This document shows, one piece after another, positions 1 through 11,259 of a stretch of 64,000 bases of DNA. The DNA comes from Phymatolithon calcareum (taxonomy: Eukaryota > Rhodophyta > Florideophyceae > Hapalidiales): assembly GCA_977006965.1 (NCBI GenBank), contig OZ345366.1, positions 992,001-1,056,000 of the forward strand, written 5' to 3'. Both the position numbers and the translations under genes were made by a program. The notes under the pieces are model-generated. The model worked only from the letters and a program-made list of their open reading frames with translations, had not been told where the DNA came from and searched no databases. Within the stretch, counting starts at the first letter, position 1, and every line of letters begins with the position of its first letter.

Positions 1-175
1 TTTAACTCGCATCGAACCAGAGGAATTACTCTCGTAGCCCGTTCTCCAGTCTTAAATGCTGATCATTGTCTTACAAATGTACAGTATCACGGCCGAAAGT
101 GCCAATGATCCCCAGAGGGTACTGATGCCCCCGAAGATGTAATGATCAGAAGAGTATGCACTCTAGAAGTAAAAT

Positions 176-553
176 CTAGGACGGAATGGAGCCGTTTCTC
201 GTCAAATGCGGAGGACGTGGGAATCCAAGAAGCTCCTTAAATCCGCATGTGTCGATGATGGCGGCAGCGTTGGCGTATCTGTCAATCTTCTTCACTGTAC
301 AAGAGCTGTCCACGTCCGCCCGGTTGTTGGTGCAACGGAACACGCGTGAACGACTGTCTTGTTTCAGTCTAAAGCCGCAAGCGTGACAACACATTGAGGT
401 TCTGAACTCATTCGTGAGGACATCAGGAACCATCAGGGATAATCTGGTATCATTACGTACCACTCGTCTGTTTTCCACACAGCGATTTTTTTTGCGATAA
501 GGCTTGTCGATCTGTGTACAACGCTTCGCAAATAAAACAAAGACGAAATACAT
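176..553 (-). pseudogene. Fanzor-like RNA-guided nuclease, C-terminal relic
   Basis: Open frame of 125 codons from an ATG. It holds only the C-terminal end of a Fanzor/TnpB-type nuclease: an EFRTS block (the site of the relocated RuvC glutamate in Fanzors) followed by a zinc-ribbon knuckle CCHACG, then RVFRCTNN, then IDRYANAAAII, which matches the RuvC-III D-x(3)-NAA pattern. The same blocks, and a similar Pro/His-containing C-terminal tail, occur in the longer copy at 31240-32957. No RuvC-I motif, N-terminal lobe or full-length frame is visible upstream, so this is a truncated, presumably dead copy. The first 45 or so residues do not align well with the longer copy. The second zinc CxxC is broken: one Cys lies in FRC and the next is 10 residues further on. 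Family assignment is from motifs only. Confidence 0.6.
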
Positions 554-1956
554 TTCATCACTTATTTAGCGATGGTTGTCGCTAGCGTCACATGGAATAT
601 GGAGATATAAGGGAACTCGACCCCTCGATACACCTCAACAATTTATGCAGGCCCGATCATCTCCCCACTGCTATGTTACATGTTTGCTTCTAACCTCCGC
701 CTTTAATCATCGGGGGGAAACTAGTCTACTTATGGTCTTCTGCTGGCCCTGCGTGCCAGGAGACACACGCAGGCACACGGCACGCGCAACGCCCTAGTCT
801 CGTGCCTGGCCTGCCTAGTGAACGTGTGCAGGCATGCGAGGTGCACGTGGAATAGTCCACCACGTGTCTGGGTATGCGAAGCTATCGTTTGTGTTGAGCC
901 CATTCCATGTGAAATTCACTCAAGGTATTTAGCGTAGCTTTTAACTATGCGCCATTTCTCGGAAAGAAGATATCACAGTAAGAAGGAAATATTTTAGCAA
1001 ACGATTTATAAGAAAAAGAGGCCGAATTTTCTAACAATACTCGCCCCCTAAGAATCATCCTCGTAAGCCTTGACAATTGCGGGTTCCATGAAAAGTACTG
1101 ATGACTGCGTTAATCAAAATCTTGTTAGATCGCATTGACAACCTCCTCAAACTCACCTAGCGCAGCGCCGAACGCATCCTTCATGTCAAAAACCCTATGA
1201 GCACGCGCGAATAGCTCATTAGTGCAGAGATCAACTGTCTTGACCTCAAAGGTAAACGTCGCCAAACTGATTTTCCTGTCACCTTGGAGTTCCGCGTTTT
1301 GCTGACTGTGTCGCGCCTTCATGACGTCTTTCTGTCGGATGTCTTATTACGAACAGCGATTTTCCGGATGTTTTCGTGACAGCGGCCTTGTTTTCTTCCC
1401 AGTTGAAACAGGTCCTTTCATGTCCGCATGGGCCACACCCAGACGCCAGAGTTCATTGCCCGGATAGTTTTCATCCTGATCGCGAGAGCGTGGTGTGGTC
1501 CAAAAAAATTGTGAACTCCACGTTGTGAGATAGCTTCTTTTTCTATAGCATCCTTCTGGTGCATCTAGAACTCCCATCCGTTCTCGTTCAGCCACTCTCT
1601 CGCCTCTTCGCTGGCACGCTTTCTGACGACCTCTGGCTTATTTGGAGAGATGCATAAAGAGTACACATGCATTATTATTGCCTGTGTACTCTTTCAGTTG
1701 TCTGACGTGAGCGACTGCGATTGAGCCCTTCGCATTGCAGAAGAATTTACCATGCGATCTGTGAATGATAACGCCTAGGAAACGTGACATGCTAGGACAC
1801 CATACCCAGAAGCGATAGCTGTTCCTGGTGAGAAGCATTTTTCACCTTGTCCATTGAGAATTTTCTGCCTTCTTCAAATGCTCAAATAGTGTGCCACCCA
1901 TTTCGAGATGTATAAATGGTTATGCATGGCAATCTCTCACTTTTTCAATTATTTAA
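554..1956. other. No supported gene; degraded sequence
   Basis: Several short minus-strand frames (around 1125-1322, 1347-1595 and 1638-1838) follow one another in different frames, which looks like one decayed minus-strand coding region, but I recognise no family. CACGTG-rich short repeats occur around 750-880. Nothing else is supported. Confidence 0.4.
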
Positions 1957-2012
1957 GTTTATTCGTAAGACTGTGATGCTTTTGAAAAAGCACCACAGTC
2001 TTAAGAATAAAC
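1957..2012. repeat. Foldback hairpin made of LINE-A-like 3' tail
   Basis: Arms of about 26 nt with two mismatches face each other around a very short loop. The arm sequence contains a GTTTATTC tail, and the following GCAAGGCTTCCTCAG block matches the LINE-A 3' tail at 12220-12260 and 47925-47985. It is an inverted doubling of a LINE tail rather than an ordinary terminator. Confidence 0.5.
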
Positions 2013-2485
2013 GGGCAAGGCTTCCTCAGTTCCTACATTCCAGTGTGTAGACCGTTGAAACGTACCGCCTATCATAGGCGGTGGGGAAAGTTTGGATCCT
2101 AGACCGTCCTACCTTCTATGTGGTGTTCTTGTGGGGTTCGCTGCGGGCGTCACCGCTATTAGGCGTCGTGTCCTGAGGGACATCTACTTGACTTCTCGTG
2201 TCTTGATTTAAAAGCAGATCTTCATCGTTTTCTATGCACTCGATGATGGTCCTTCCCGGACCGACTCGGACTGCTCGCAATCTCGCACTGACCGATACTC
2301 TGATCAAACTCATGTGCATGCAGAAATTTGGCTAGGTTTCGTGGACAGAAAGATAGCCTAGTACAATGCGCAAGAAGGGGAATGCATGAGGTCGTAGGTA
2401 GTTGAATTTCAGCAAAAGAGAATAATGTTGTACTCTGTTAGCGAAGCGAATGTTTTGAAAAGCTATACAGGCGTACAATCTAATT
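2013..2485. other. Region downstream of SURF2; nothing firm
   Basis: Contains the rest of the LINE-A-like tail block and a small ATG frame on the minus strand (2116-2319, 67 aa, no recognisable family). A short hairpin is present near 2066-2084. Probably 3' flank of the SURF2-like gene plus transposon debris. Confidence 0.35.
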
Positions 2486-3493
2486 TCATTTCCCCGCGAC
2501 CGCCGTCGGCGACGCACCCGAATGGCGCCGTCGTCGCGCCTGTCGCGCCTTCTTCGGCAGTGGCGGAGCTTGCTTCCGCTTCGAACCGGCTGACAAAGCA
2601 CCAGCCCTTGCAAGTGCTCGCTTTCCTTTTGCGCCTGGCTTTTTCTTTGTCGCCCACTCTTCCGCATCATCTGACTCACCTTCATCCATAGCATCCTCAG
2701 CCTTTTTGGCCGGCATTGTATGCTTTCCACGTGTCCAGAAATTATCAGCCTCTTCTTCTTCTGCACCACCCTTTTCGTCATCGCTTCCATCCTCGCTACT
2801 CTCGCCACCTTCGGCGTCACTGTCGGCCAGTGCGGCGGCCAGGGTGTCTGTCAACATCGACTCCGCGCCGCCTGTGAAGCCATTCTCGGCCGCCTTTTTG
2901 AATGCATCCCCGTTTGCAACCTTTGCTTCCTCCATGTCCACATCGTTATCATCGGGCAATGATGCGTCATCTGCAGAATTGTTCTCGTCATTCGCACCAT
3001 TCGCGTCCATTGTTGCATCATCTTTGTCGGCGGCATCCTCGCCATTCTTCAGTGCCAGCTTCTTCTTCCTTCGGGCCTCCTTGGCCTTCGCAGCCTTTTC
3101 TTTTCGCCTCTCCTTGATCCGGTCTATCTCAGCCTTCTTTTCTAAAGACTCCTTCAGTCTGCGTTGGTATTGCTTCCCCGCAACGTGGCGTTCTACAACT
3201 TCTGCATTCCGTGGGAGTGTTTTGCTCGTCAGGTAACAGAATAGAAACTTTTCCTCGTTCATGAATTTGTGCGGTACTATGTGCGGCAGATGGGCCGAGA
3301 AGTCGTACTGTTCGTTGGTGCGTTGGACACGCGCACGTCGCATGGCGCGACCGTTATAGTGCGCCTTTAGTGTTTCCACAGTTGCTGTTGGTGGGAATTC
3401 CATTCTTGATACAACGAACCGATACTTCCCGGATTCAGTCATCTCCAACTCGTCGCCAATGCTCTCGATAAATTCCGCGAGTTCGCTCTTCAT
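2486..3493 (-). CDS. SURF2: SURF2-like (surfeit locus 2) nucleolar-type protein
   Basis: Single-exon frame of 335 aa when begun at the first ATG (3493); the open frame runs further upstream but only from a GTG. The N-terminal half matches the SURF2 family: a block with KYRFVVSRMEFPP, then LKAHYNGRAMRRAR, LPHIVPHKF, LFCYLTSKTLPRNAEVVERH and GKQYQRRL, corresponding to the conserved PHIVPS...LFC.LT...I.....V..H..G..YQR.L pattern of animal SURF2. The C-terminal half is a long low-complexity region: basic Lys/Arg coiled segment, then Asp/Glu/Ser-rich tracts, an FWTRG motif and a basic KKARQARRRR tail, as expected of a nuclear or nucleolar protein. Human SURF2 (about 256 aa) is shorter because the acidic region is smaller. 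Molecular function is poorly defined in any organism. It is divergent from the dynamin gene, with about 530 bp between the start codons. Confidence 0.75.
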   Translation of the reverse strand: MKSELAEFIESIGDELEMTESGKYRFVVSRMEFPPTATVETLKAHYNGRAMRRARVQRTNEQYDFSAHLPHIVPHKFMNEEKFLFCYLTSKTLPRNAEVVERHVAGKQYQRRLKESLEKKAEIDRIKERRKEKAAKAKEARRKKKLALKNGEDAADKDDATMDANGANDENNSADDASLPDDNDVDMEEAKVANGDAFKKAAENGFTGGAESMLTDTLAAALADSDAEGGESSEDGSDDEKGGAEEEEADNFWTRGKHTMPAKKAEDAMDEGESDDAEEWATKKKPGAKGKRALARAGALSAGSKRKQAPPLPKKARQARRRRHSGASPTAVAGK

Positions 3494-4025
3494 TTTTGCA
3501 GGCTTCTCTGCACGTGGCGAGCAGACTTTTTTGGAATGTAGCACAGCGCTACGCTTCGCACCGCCGGTGAAATCCGGTTGCGCCTGACTTGGATGCCGAG
3601 AGCATCAACTAATGGAACACGGACGAAAGACTAACTTCTGAGATAGAGCTGGTGCAAAATGGCCGTCGACCATTGCATCCGGTATGATTGAGAATGCAAC
3701 GTGTAGCTCTTGTTCAGCTCTCTGCACGTGATTGGATGGAAAAATATGTCTTTGAAAATTCTGTAAGGACTACGTGCAGCTGTACGTGATGCAGCAAGTT
3801 TCATAGCGAACGTCTTGACGAAAAGGACCGATTAGTCTCTCCGGTTTCTGTGACTCAGCCAGACTTTGGCGACCAGGGGATATTGAACAATCCTTCGCTC
3901 TATTGTCGGATATTTTCTTTGAGGAGAAACGACGAAGAGCAACCCCCATAGGCTTTGAACCGGCTCTGCGTTTTGTCCATGCTCAGTTTTGGAACAAGTC
4001 GCCCGAAAACGAAACTTTACTCACC
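3494..4025. promoter_or_regulatory. Divergent intergenic region SURF2 / dynamin-related gene
   Basis: About 530 bp separate two ATG codons pointing away from each other, so both 5' UTRs and promoters must lie here. An open frame extends upstream of the dynamin ATG to about 3903 but it starts from TTG and the residues do not resemble dynamin N-termini, so I treat it as 5' UTR. No convincing TATA box was found for either gene. Confidence 0.5.
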
Positions 4026-6227
4026 ATGGAAAAACTGATTCCTGTTGTGAACAAGCTGCAAGATATTTTTCAAAGATGCGGTCTCGCAAATCCAATTGAC
4101 CTCCCCCAAATTGTCGTTGTGGGCGCCCAATCCTCGGGCAAGTCCTCTGTTCTGGAGGCGATCGTTGGATTCGATTTTCTTCCGCGCGGGTCCGGTGTCG
4201 TCACCCGTCGACCCACGTTAATACAGCTGCACAAATTGCGTGCAACTCGTTCCAAGGACCAGAGGACCGCGCCCAAGAAGGAAATGTGGGTGGAGTTTCT
4301 GCATTGTCCCGGACAGAAGTTTCGCGACGTTGTCCAAATTCAGCGCGAAATCCTGGCCGAAACTGAACGAGTCGCAGGGAAAAACAAGCGTCTAACGCCT
4401 AGCGCCCTCACGCTTAAGGTATTCTCTACGGACGTCGTCGATCTCACGCTCATCGATCTCCCAGGTCTCACCCGCGTTCCGGTCGGTGATCAGCCCGTGG
4501 ACATAGAGAAACTAGTGCGTGCGATGATTTACTCCTACATTGAGAAACCAAATACTATTGTGCTAGCCGTGCATCCTGCCAACACCGATCTCGCCACTTC
4601 GGACGCGCTGCAGATGGCGCGCAAGGTTGATCCGGAGGGCGTGCGCACACTGGGCGTGATCACCAAATTGGATCTCATGGATGCGGGCACGAACGCCCTT
4701 GATATTCTCCAGGGTCGTGTCATCCCCTTGCGTCGCGGGTACGTAGGGGTCGTGAACAGATCGCAAGCAGCACTCGACGGTCGCGCAACTGTCGCGCAGG
4801 CGCATGCAGCGGAGCGCGAATTCTTTAAGAATCATCCCATCTATGCCCCGTACGCATCTAAGATGGGTGCGCCATATCTCGCCGGTTTGCTCAGTTCCAT
4901 GCTCATGGAGCACATACGAAACGTGCTCCCGCAAATCCGTACTAAATTGTCGACGCACCTCGGTGACGTTCGCGCGCAATTAGCAGATCTTGGCCCCGTG
5001 CTCAGCGCGACGGATGACGCCAGTGCGTCGCTGTTGCACGTTCTCACCCGATACGCGTCGGAGTTTGCCAATGCCATTGATGGACGACCGGCACAGCCGG
5101 TGGCTACTAGTGAGCTTGCCGGCGGCGCACGCATTTCCTACATTTTTCATGAACGATTTGGCCGCGATCTTGCAGCAATGGACCCTTTTGAAGGGCTTGG
5201 TGTGGACGAGATCCGCACTGCGCTACGGAACGCGACTGGACATCGAACACCTTTGTTTATTCCAGAATCGGCTTTCGAGCTCCTTGTGAAGCGACAGATT
5301 GTCCGATTCCTGGAACCGTCAGTTGCATGCGTCGACCTTGTTTATGACGAACTCACTAGATTGGCGGGTACTGTCGAGGGTGTTGAACTTGCCCGCTTTC
5401 GTCGTCTTCGCGACGCTGTAGCCGATACGACGCTACGACTTCTTCGCGAGCTCAAGGGACCGACCGCGCAAATGGTCCGTTCCCTAATCGACATGGAGAT
5501 GGGGTACATTAATACATGGCATCCTGATTTTGTTGGTGGTCGACAGGCGCTCACGGCGTCGGTACAACCGCCGTCTGAGCGCGGGGGGAGCAATTTCGCG
5601 GACGAACGAAACGGGTCCGGAATGTCCTCGCGCGGTCCGGTGGAACCACCGGACTCCTGGGTCGAGAAGAATTTGCTCGGAACACGTGGAGGATCGGCAG
5701 TTTCGGACGATCCGCTCCGTCCGGGCAGCCGTGTTGGTGTATCGAATAACAGCTCCCGTCAGATGCGACGAAGAAATAGTCAAAGCTTTTCTCCCGGGCC
5801 AGCGCGGGGACTGGTGGCAGCAACTCAAATCGTGAGTGGCGGCTCGAATGGATATGCTGCACCTCAGGCAGGGACGATGATGAATGGGTACATGCCGAAC
5901 CAGTTGAGGGTTTCGCCAAGGAATAGGGTTACAGAGGATGAACGACAGGAACTGTCAATTTTGCGTATCTTACTGGAGAGCTATTTTGATATAGTGCGGA
6001 AGCGAATGCAGGACATGGTACCAAAAGCGATTATCACGTTTTTGGTGACCAAGTGTAAGGATTCACTGCAGAGCGTTTTGGTTTCAAAGTTGTACAAACC
6101 GGATAATGCAGCCAAGTTGATGGTCGAGGATGATGATACGGCGCAGCGAAGGAATGACTTGATAAGTATTGCAGACATGCTTGAGGAAGCGTTGGTGGAG
6201 GTGAGCGAGGTACGCGATGTGCATTAG
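4026..6227 (+). CDS. Dynamin-related GTPase of the Dnm1/DRP1 (DRP3) type
   Basis: Large GTPase that assembles into helical collars and constricts membranes; members lacking a PH domain divide mitochondria and peroxisomes. The ATG at 4026 (context CACCATGG) gives MEKLIPVVNKLQD, the exact type of N-terminus seen in Vps1/Dnm1/DRP1, and a 733-aa product (human DNM1L is about 736). Visible motifs: P-loop GAQSSGKSS at residues 33-41, switch-I threonine in VVTRRPT (60-64), DLPG at 144-147, TKLD at 213-216. A stalk/middle domain follows. A Ser/Gly/Arg-rich disordered insert lies at about 510-630 where classical dynamins have the PH domain, then a GTPase effector domain starting near ELSILRILLESYF, ending EVSEV. 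There is no Pro-rich tail. In one exon. The insert probably corresponds to the variable B loop. Choice between mitochondrial and other fission roles is inference. Confidence 0.93.
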   Translation: MEKLIPVVNKLQDIFQRCGLANPIDLPQIVVVGAQSSGKSSVLEAIVGFDFLPRGSGVVTRRPTLIQLHKLRATRSKDQRTAPKKEMWVEFLHCPGQKFRDVVQIQREILAETERVAGKNKRLTPSALTLKVFSTDVVDLTLIDLPGLTRVPVGDQPVDIEKLVRAMIYSYIEKPNTIVLAVHPANTDLATSDALQMARKVDPEGVRTLGVITKLDLMDAGTNALDILQGRVIPLRRGYVGVVNRSQAALDGRATVAQAHAAEREFFKNHPIYAPYASKMGAPYLAGLLSSMLMEHIRNVLPQIRTKLSTHLGDVRAQLADLGPVLSATDDASASLLHVLTRYASEFANAIDGRPAQPVATSELAGGARISYIFHERFGRDLAAMDPFEGLGVDEIRTALRNATGHRTPLFIPESAFELLVKRQIVRFLEPSVACVDLVYDELTRLAGTVEGVELARFRRLRDAVADTTLRLLRELKGPTAQMVRSLIDMEMGYINTWHPDFVGGRQALTASVQPPSERGGSNFADERNGSGMSSRGPVEPPDSWVEKNLLGTRGGSAVSDDPLRPGSRVGVSNNSSRQMRRRNSQSFSPGPARGLVAATQIVSGGSNGYAAPQAGTMMNGYMPNQLRVSPRNRVTEDERQELSILRILLESYFDIVRKRMQDMVPKAIITFLVTKCKDSLQSVLVSKLYKPDNAAKLMVEDDDTAQRRNDLISIADMLEEALVEVSEVRDVH

Positions 6228-6351
6228 TAGGACAGAAAGATTTTAAAATACAGTCTTTAGCAAAGAATTCGATAGTCGAATTGCTGTAGTTGCACCGATA
6301 TTGCCACAAGCTTCCAGAGAAAAAGGAGCAGTGATTTTGGTCAATACATGT

Positions 6352-6970
6352 TCACACAGTTTGCGCTAAAAGATCGGAAACTTGCGAGGCGCAGTCATTA
6401 ATTTCCGACTTCAATTCCGCATCGGCTTGCTTGGTCGACACGAGTACAACACTTGTTGGTCGCTTCGTTAAGCCAGCAGCACCGAGGTCGTTCTTACGCG
6501 ACACAAAGCAATATGGTACTTCTGCCTCCTCGCAGAGTAGGGGCAGGTGTGCAATCACGTCTACTGGATACACATCGCCAGCGATGACGCACACCCCTTT
6601 CTCCTCCTTCCGCAATGCAAGTACTACCTCTTTGATTCCTCTTCGTACTGATTTTGCCTTTCCAGCTTTTGAAATCACCTTGAATAACTTTTTCGTCAGC
6701 TTCTTCCCGGCCATTGCTGTTAACCAGAAATCGACAAAAGAAAACAGAAAACATGTGAGTATATGCTACACTCAATCGATGCTCTTCGATATGTCGGAAA
6801 AACGACTTACGCTTCGCAATGGGGGAGACGTAGACAGCAATTTCGGTAATCTCTGGCGCTGGTGCATCGGACATGACCGCATCATTCCCCTTGCTGCCTT
6901 TAGACTTTTTGCGGGTGGATTCAGTACCCTTTTCGGAATCGCGCCGCCTCTTTTTCTTTTCCGACCCCAT
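6352..6970 (-). CDS. NHP2: H/ACA snoRNP protein NHP2 (L7Ae family), two exons
   Basis: Binds the kink-turn/upper stem of H/ACA guide RNAs in the complex with dyskerin, NOP10 and GAR1 that pseudouridylates rRNA. Exon 1 is 6811-6970 (160 nt, ATG at 6970) and encodes a Lys/Ser-rich start and VYVSPIAK; the donor is GTAAGT. Exon 2 is 6352-6716 and starts after an AACAG acceptor; the 94-nt intron (6717-6810) is phase 1 and joining gives SPIAKPMAGKKLTKKL, the hallmark NHP2 sequence. The L7Ae fold follows with IRRG-like VRRGIKEV, GVCVIAGDVYPVDVIAHLP, CEEAEVPYCF and DLGAAGLTKRPTSVVLV. Product 174 aa, against about 150 for animal and yeast NHP2; the extra length is the charged N-terminus. Convergent with the dynamin gene (about 125 bp between stop codons). 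Confidence 0.92.
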
Positions 6971-8651
6971 GCTTCCTGCTCGTCGGAATGGATGCTGCAG
7001 TTGAGCATTGGGGGGGTTGAGAGGTTGATGGTCGTCGTCGATGGATCAATGGATTTTTCAATATGATAAGATTTACTCAGTCGACCCTGGGGTATTCGCT
7101 TAAGCTGACTGTCGTTCTTGACATTATTCTTGATATTTGGGTATATTCAGCAAAGTTTAGTAGCATAACGATTGCCAAAGTTCCTCGGCCAACGCGGACG
7201 AACTCTGGATGGAGACACAAGCTCTCGAAGCCCTGCACAACTTATGTCCTTCAGAAATTGGTGTAAACCCTCTGCAGGATCTTGCAGAGGAGTGGAGAGG
7301 TCGAGAAACGGGAAATATACGAAAGCGGGGTATTCCTATCTATGACTGATGTGGGAAGAGACCGGTCGTCGACCTCCTAAGCCAAGGCCATCAGACGGTG
7401 GAGATTCTCTGGTTTCTTGGGAGGTTCCCAGCAGCCCAGGCATGGTAGTGGAAAAGCACGCAGCTGAGGGGAAATAGTGCATATGTTTGGTCTGTAACAC
7501 CCTGCTGTAGACTACTAGGACACCAGGCGAGCTGGCAGTGCTAGAAGAAGCGATGGACAGGCTTACAAACCATTGGCAAACACTCCTGAGCATGAAGAGG
7601 GAACGCGTAGGGAGTGTGCAATAATTGTCTCTAAGAAAAGGGTGCCTGGCCATATAATAAAATCTTAAAATGACTCTGTCTGCAGCAGGCGTCGAAAAAA
7701 TTCGCTTGTCCACTCCAACTGAGTGTGCAATCGTGTAAAGGTCGGGAACCGAGAGAAACCTGCACACTGAAAGGGCTTTTCTTGTTCAATGAGTGGCAAT
7801 ATATCTTTCGGGTGCACCATATTCCCAATTCTTATTCCTGGTAGACTGCGTAAGGTTAAACAACGCAAATGTACGTGGTAGATGACCATCCGCTAAAAGA
7901 AGTGTGCATTGGACTGACCGACAGCATACAGAGGATACTGGAGGTAATATCTGGTCTGCCATTCTTAGTCGCAAGCATCTATGTTGACGGTAATCCCACT
8001 TTTGACATCATCCTTTGTCTTTCAGAAATTCATCCACAGGGCACGTGCGTGCTCGTCAACATCAAGTCCTGCTTGACATTTTCTGACCCTACACTCCGTC
8101 CGTGGATGGTGTATTCCTCGATGGGTCGAACGAACGTCTTCTATAGTCTGTTTCTCCTCCCGAGCTTCTCTTCCCTGGTGTTTAAGTTCGATAGAACGTC
8201 GCCCTTGTAGCTGCCTCCGCCTTCATGCCACCTAAACTTCGCATCCGGAGATCCACGCTCGGAATTTGGAAAACCCCGCCTTCTTACAATCAGCGCACTT
8301 GTTGGCAGACGAAGCCATCAGGCATTGGGAGCAGTATATTGAATTGGCAGTATATTTTAGCATGGCTCTATTGCAGTAATACTGCGTGGCCTGTCTGTAT
8401 TGGTTTACGTATTGGTGGCTACAGAACGTCTGTAATGGTTACGTATTGGTGGCTACAGAACAGATTCTTGGAACTATGAAGTACGTATTTTGAGAACGGC
8501 CGCGCCAGTGGCTCTGAAAGTAATGCAGTCCATTCACGTGTGCCATTTAGCTTATTTCCATTTTACAATTCTGTATATACTGATCAAGACTGTGAGCATT
8601 TCACCTTACGGTTGCAAACCTCTTTGTTCCTGCTACCATCATTTCTCGACC
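6971..8651. other. Upstream of NHP2; otherwise no supported gene
   Basis: The first 100-200 bp should hold the NHP2 promoter. At 7336-7974 several overlapping minus-strand frames suggest a decayed coding segment without a recognisable family. An ATG frame at 7869-8210 (+, 113 aa) has no family resemblance and overlaps those frames. At 8320-8470 there are short repeats around GGTTACGTATTGGTGGCTAC (two copies, 8401-8421 and 8437-8457) and TATTGCAGTA-type words. Confidence 0.35.
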
Positions 8652-8900
8652 ATGTCGCGAAAACCGAAGCCCGAGTTCGTTGTCAAAGCGCTCATGACAA
8701 AACGCGATGATGCGTTCAAGATTCTGCCTTCTCGCGGGGAACGTGAATGTACTCCTACCAACGTTCGGTGCTTGGTCTATGCTTGTCCGCGTAATGAAAA
8801 CTGCAAGAACACCCCATCAGTTGTTACTTTCAAGAAGGGATCTGGGTGGAGGAAATGCTCGGAGTGCAAGAGTAACAGAACAGGTGGAGGAAGATGCTGA
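8652..8900 (+). CDS. Small Cys-rich hypothetical protein (82 aa)
   Basis: ATG frame MSRKPKPEFV to TGCTGA. It has a basic N-terminus and six cysteines, four of them in a C-x(4)-C...C-x(2)-C arrangement (CPRNENC ... WRKCSECKSN) that could form a zinc knuckle. A Thr/Asn/Arg/Gly-rich tail ends in Cys. I recognise no family. It might be a genuine small gene or the end of a decayed transposon protein; an AT-rich TGTATATAC word lies about 80 bp upstream of the ATG. Codon use looks unremarkable. Treat as unproven. Confidence 0.35.
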   Translation: MSRKPKPEFVVKALMTKRDDAFKILPSRGERECTPTNVRCLVYACPRNENCKNTPSVVTFKKGSGWRKCSECKSNRTGGGRC

Positions 8901-11179
8901 AGAGCAGCATTTGTTGGCTTTGTGACCTCCCTTAGTTGCTTACTCTGTGTTCTATTGTAGTCATATTGGCTGCAGTGTCGTTGCTTATTGCAGTAGTATT
9001 GGCATGCGGAGCTCTATTGCAATAAAAATTGGATCCTTGCCTCTTCCTTTCAATACAGAAAAATATACTGCTCCCAATCCCTGGAAGCCATCTCAAAGTC
9101 AGCAGTCCAATTGGAGCCTATGCGCCGTTGCAATTTCGTTCTGTTTCCATCATTGCTAAAGAGAGTCTTCTCGATTTTCGACATAAGGCGGGATAATCTC
9201 CTCAATCTCTGTGCAGTGCATCGAAAACGATATTGGTGATCTCCGGGGAACCACACGGTAACGGTCTCGTTCTGAAATACTCTTATTACTGCACCAGCGT
9301 TTTTGCACTATCGATGTCTCCATTTAATCCACCCCGGAGAGCCCTCTGACGTATCCTGAGTGCGGATGCGGATGCCGCCGAGGGTATGAATGCCACGCTG
9401 CATGGCGTATCCTCAACTTGAAGATGAAACCCATTTTCATACACGATGCCATGATGACAACACTAAGAGAAGACAATTGTCAAGTGAAACAAAACGAATG
9501 GACTTCAGTGGCGTTCAAGAGGGAACCTAATAGAGTGGCAGACGGGAGCAATCGAAAGCGCAACAGTCTCCTGAGGTCCGTTTGATACATCCCCTTGGGA
9601 AGTCCACTGTATGAGACGCAGAACAGCTTGTAGCCGGCACGACTTCCGCGCTGTGCGAGCGGCCGTTCAGATATTCACGCGGAGCAATGACAATATGTAC
9701 GCCAACGAAATATAGTGGCTTGGTAATGAATAATCCCAGTGACGACGGATGTGCTCTTCTCCGGCCTTTTGCTCCAGCGACATTTAAACAACAAAAAGCC
9801 CACTGCACAAGCTGTGCAAATTTGCCAACAATTAGAAATGGGAGCGAACCGATCGAAATGTTTCCATTTGCGTCAACCACGAACTCTGTCCTCACCCGCA
9901 TTACCCACAACCTAATTGACAGGCGAGCAAGGCAAAAGGCCGCCACAAATTGAAGTCGGTCGACAAACACACGTGCGATTCAACAATATGATTGCCTTTT
10001 CTGTTAATGCACCAAGGCTTGAATGTCGCACGGCCTGCCGAATCGACCAGGAAAATTGATACAAATTGGATATTTAGCTACTGTTCCATCATAACAAATA
10101 GCTGAAATTTCAACCATGCAGAACCCTTCGTTGCAACCGTTACGCCGAAGCTCGACCTGATGTACTGTACTTCATCATCAATACCTCACGCATTGATGCT
10201 CGAGTCAACTTTTTCATTGCTCATCTGTCTAGTCGGGTACGGAAGAGATCTGTACCGCAAATTGAGTAAATGTGGAGGGGAAGCGCCAAAGAGGCAATGC
10301 ATTTTCGAGAAGGAAAAAGAAGATTCAGTTTTTAACACATCCGCCGTTGTCCTTGCGAACGGGTACTGCCGCGTATACAACGCGAGCGCTTGATAGTTCC
10401 AGAAACAGGAGCAACAGCTCCACCACGGACACCAGCCGCTACTTTACTTGACACTTCCACCTCTTTCGCTAAACCGAGCAGACAGCTCGATTAACCCCTT
10501 TTCACAACAACCGATCAGCTCCGATCGATACCCTCCTCTTCTAGCCCATCCATGGTCCGAACTTAAATAGACTCCACACCCACCACACGCGAGGAACTGC
10601 CTCGGCATCGTTCAGGGGTGGGGCAGCGGTCGCACAAGAAGCGCTGACCGCACCAGGGAGACAAACAGCCACCACAACATCTCGTAAGCACTGAGCACAC
10701 GCTCACATTCGACCGATATTCCACTTCGACGTCCTATTCAAACCAACTCACGTACGCTCTCGGAACGCGCGCCGACAATGAATTAAGATTGCAAACGTGC
10801 GCATCCAGCCCGTAGTCGATGTACGCAGTAATGAAACGTCAACTTGGAGCCTTTCTCTCGACATGGCACCGCGGCGAGACCTTGCGATTTCGCCTTTCCA
10901 TTACATGGCATCCGCGCGCTCCCTTGCATGTCCCGGTCACCATGGCGCCACGCAGTCGTTGTTGTCACAGCGCATGTGGGAGGATTTACGAGCTGCTCAC
11001 ATGCAGTAGCGTAAGCGGCACGAGTGTTGTTCCAGCAGTTCCACATTTCGGTGGACTCATAAACCCGCTCAATTACTACGTAAGACAGCAACTACAGGCT
11101 CACGGTAGCCCTGCTTGCAGATCCCAGATGTCTTGTTCTGAAACAGAACAACACTGAGGCTATTCTTTTTGCACTTATC
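8901..11179. other. No supported gene
   Basis: TTGCAATA-type words recur near 8945-9040. A 147-codon minus-strand frame at 9527-9970 begins only with GTG and has no recognisable domain. The stretch 10400-10760 is C-rich and resembles a promoter/5' UTR (CTTAAATAG near 10562), but no coding frame I can name follows. A word CCGTTGTCCTTGCGAACG near 10345 recurs inverted near 38787, suggesting scattered homology to arm B of the inverted duplication. Confidence 0.35.
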
Positions 11180-11259
11180 TGTTATCCGTCTGCACAGGAT
11201 TTCGAGCATATTTAATTGTGATTGATCTGCTTGAGTCGGGTTCGACGGAGCCTGTGAGC

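Noticed and set aside
2706-3236. 176-codon Ser/Ala-rich frame on the plus strand
   Set aside because: It is the antisense of the Lys/Asp/Glu-rich part of the SURF2-like gene; composition mirrors the real frame.
3903-4025. Upstream extension of the dynamin frame
   Set aside because: Starts with TTG, and family N-termini begin at the MEKLIPVVNKLQD methionine at 4026.
9527-9970. 147-codon minus-strand frame
   Set aside because: No ATG near its start, no domain, and no counterpart in other frames or copies.
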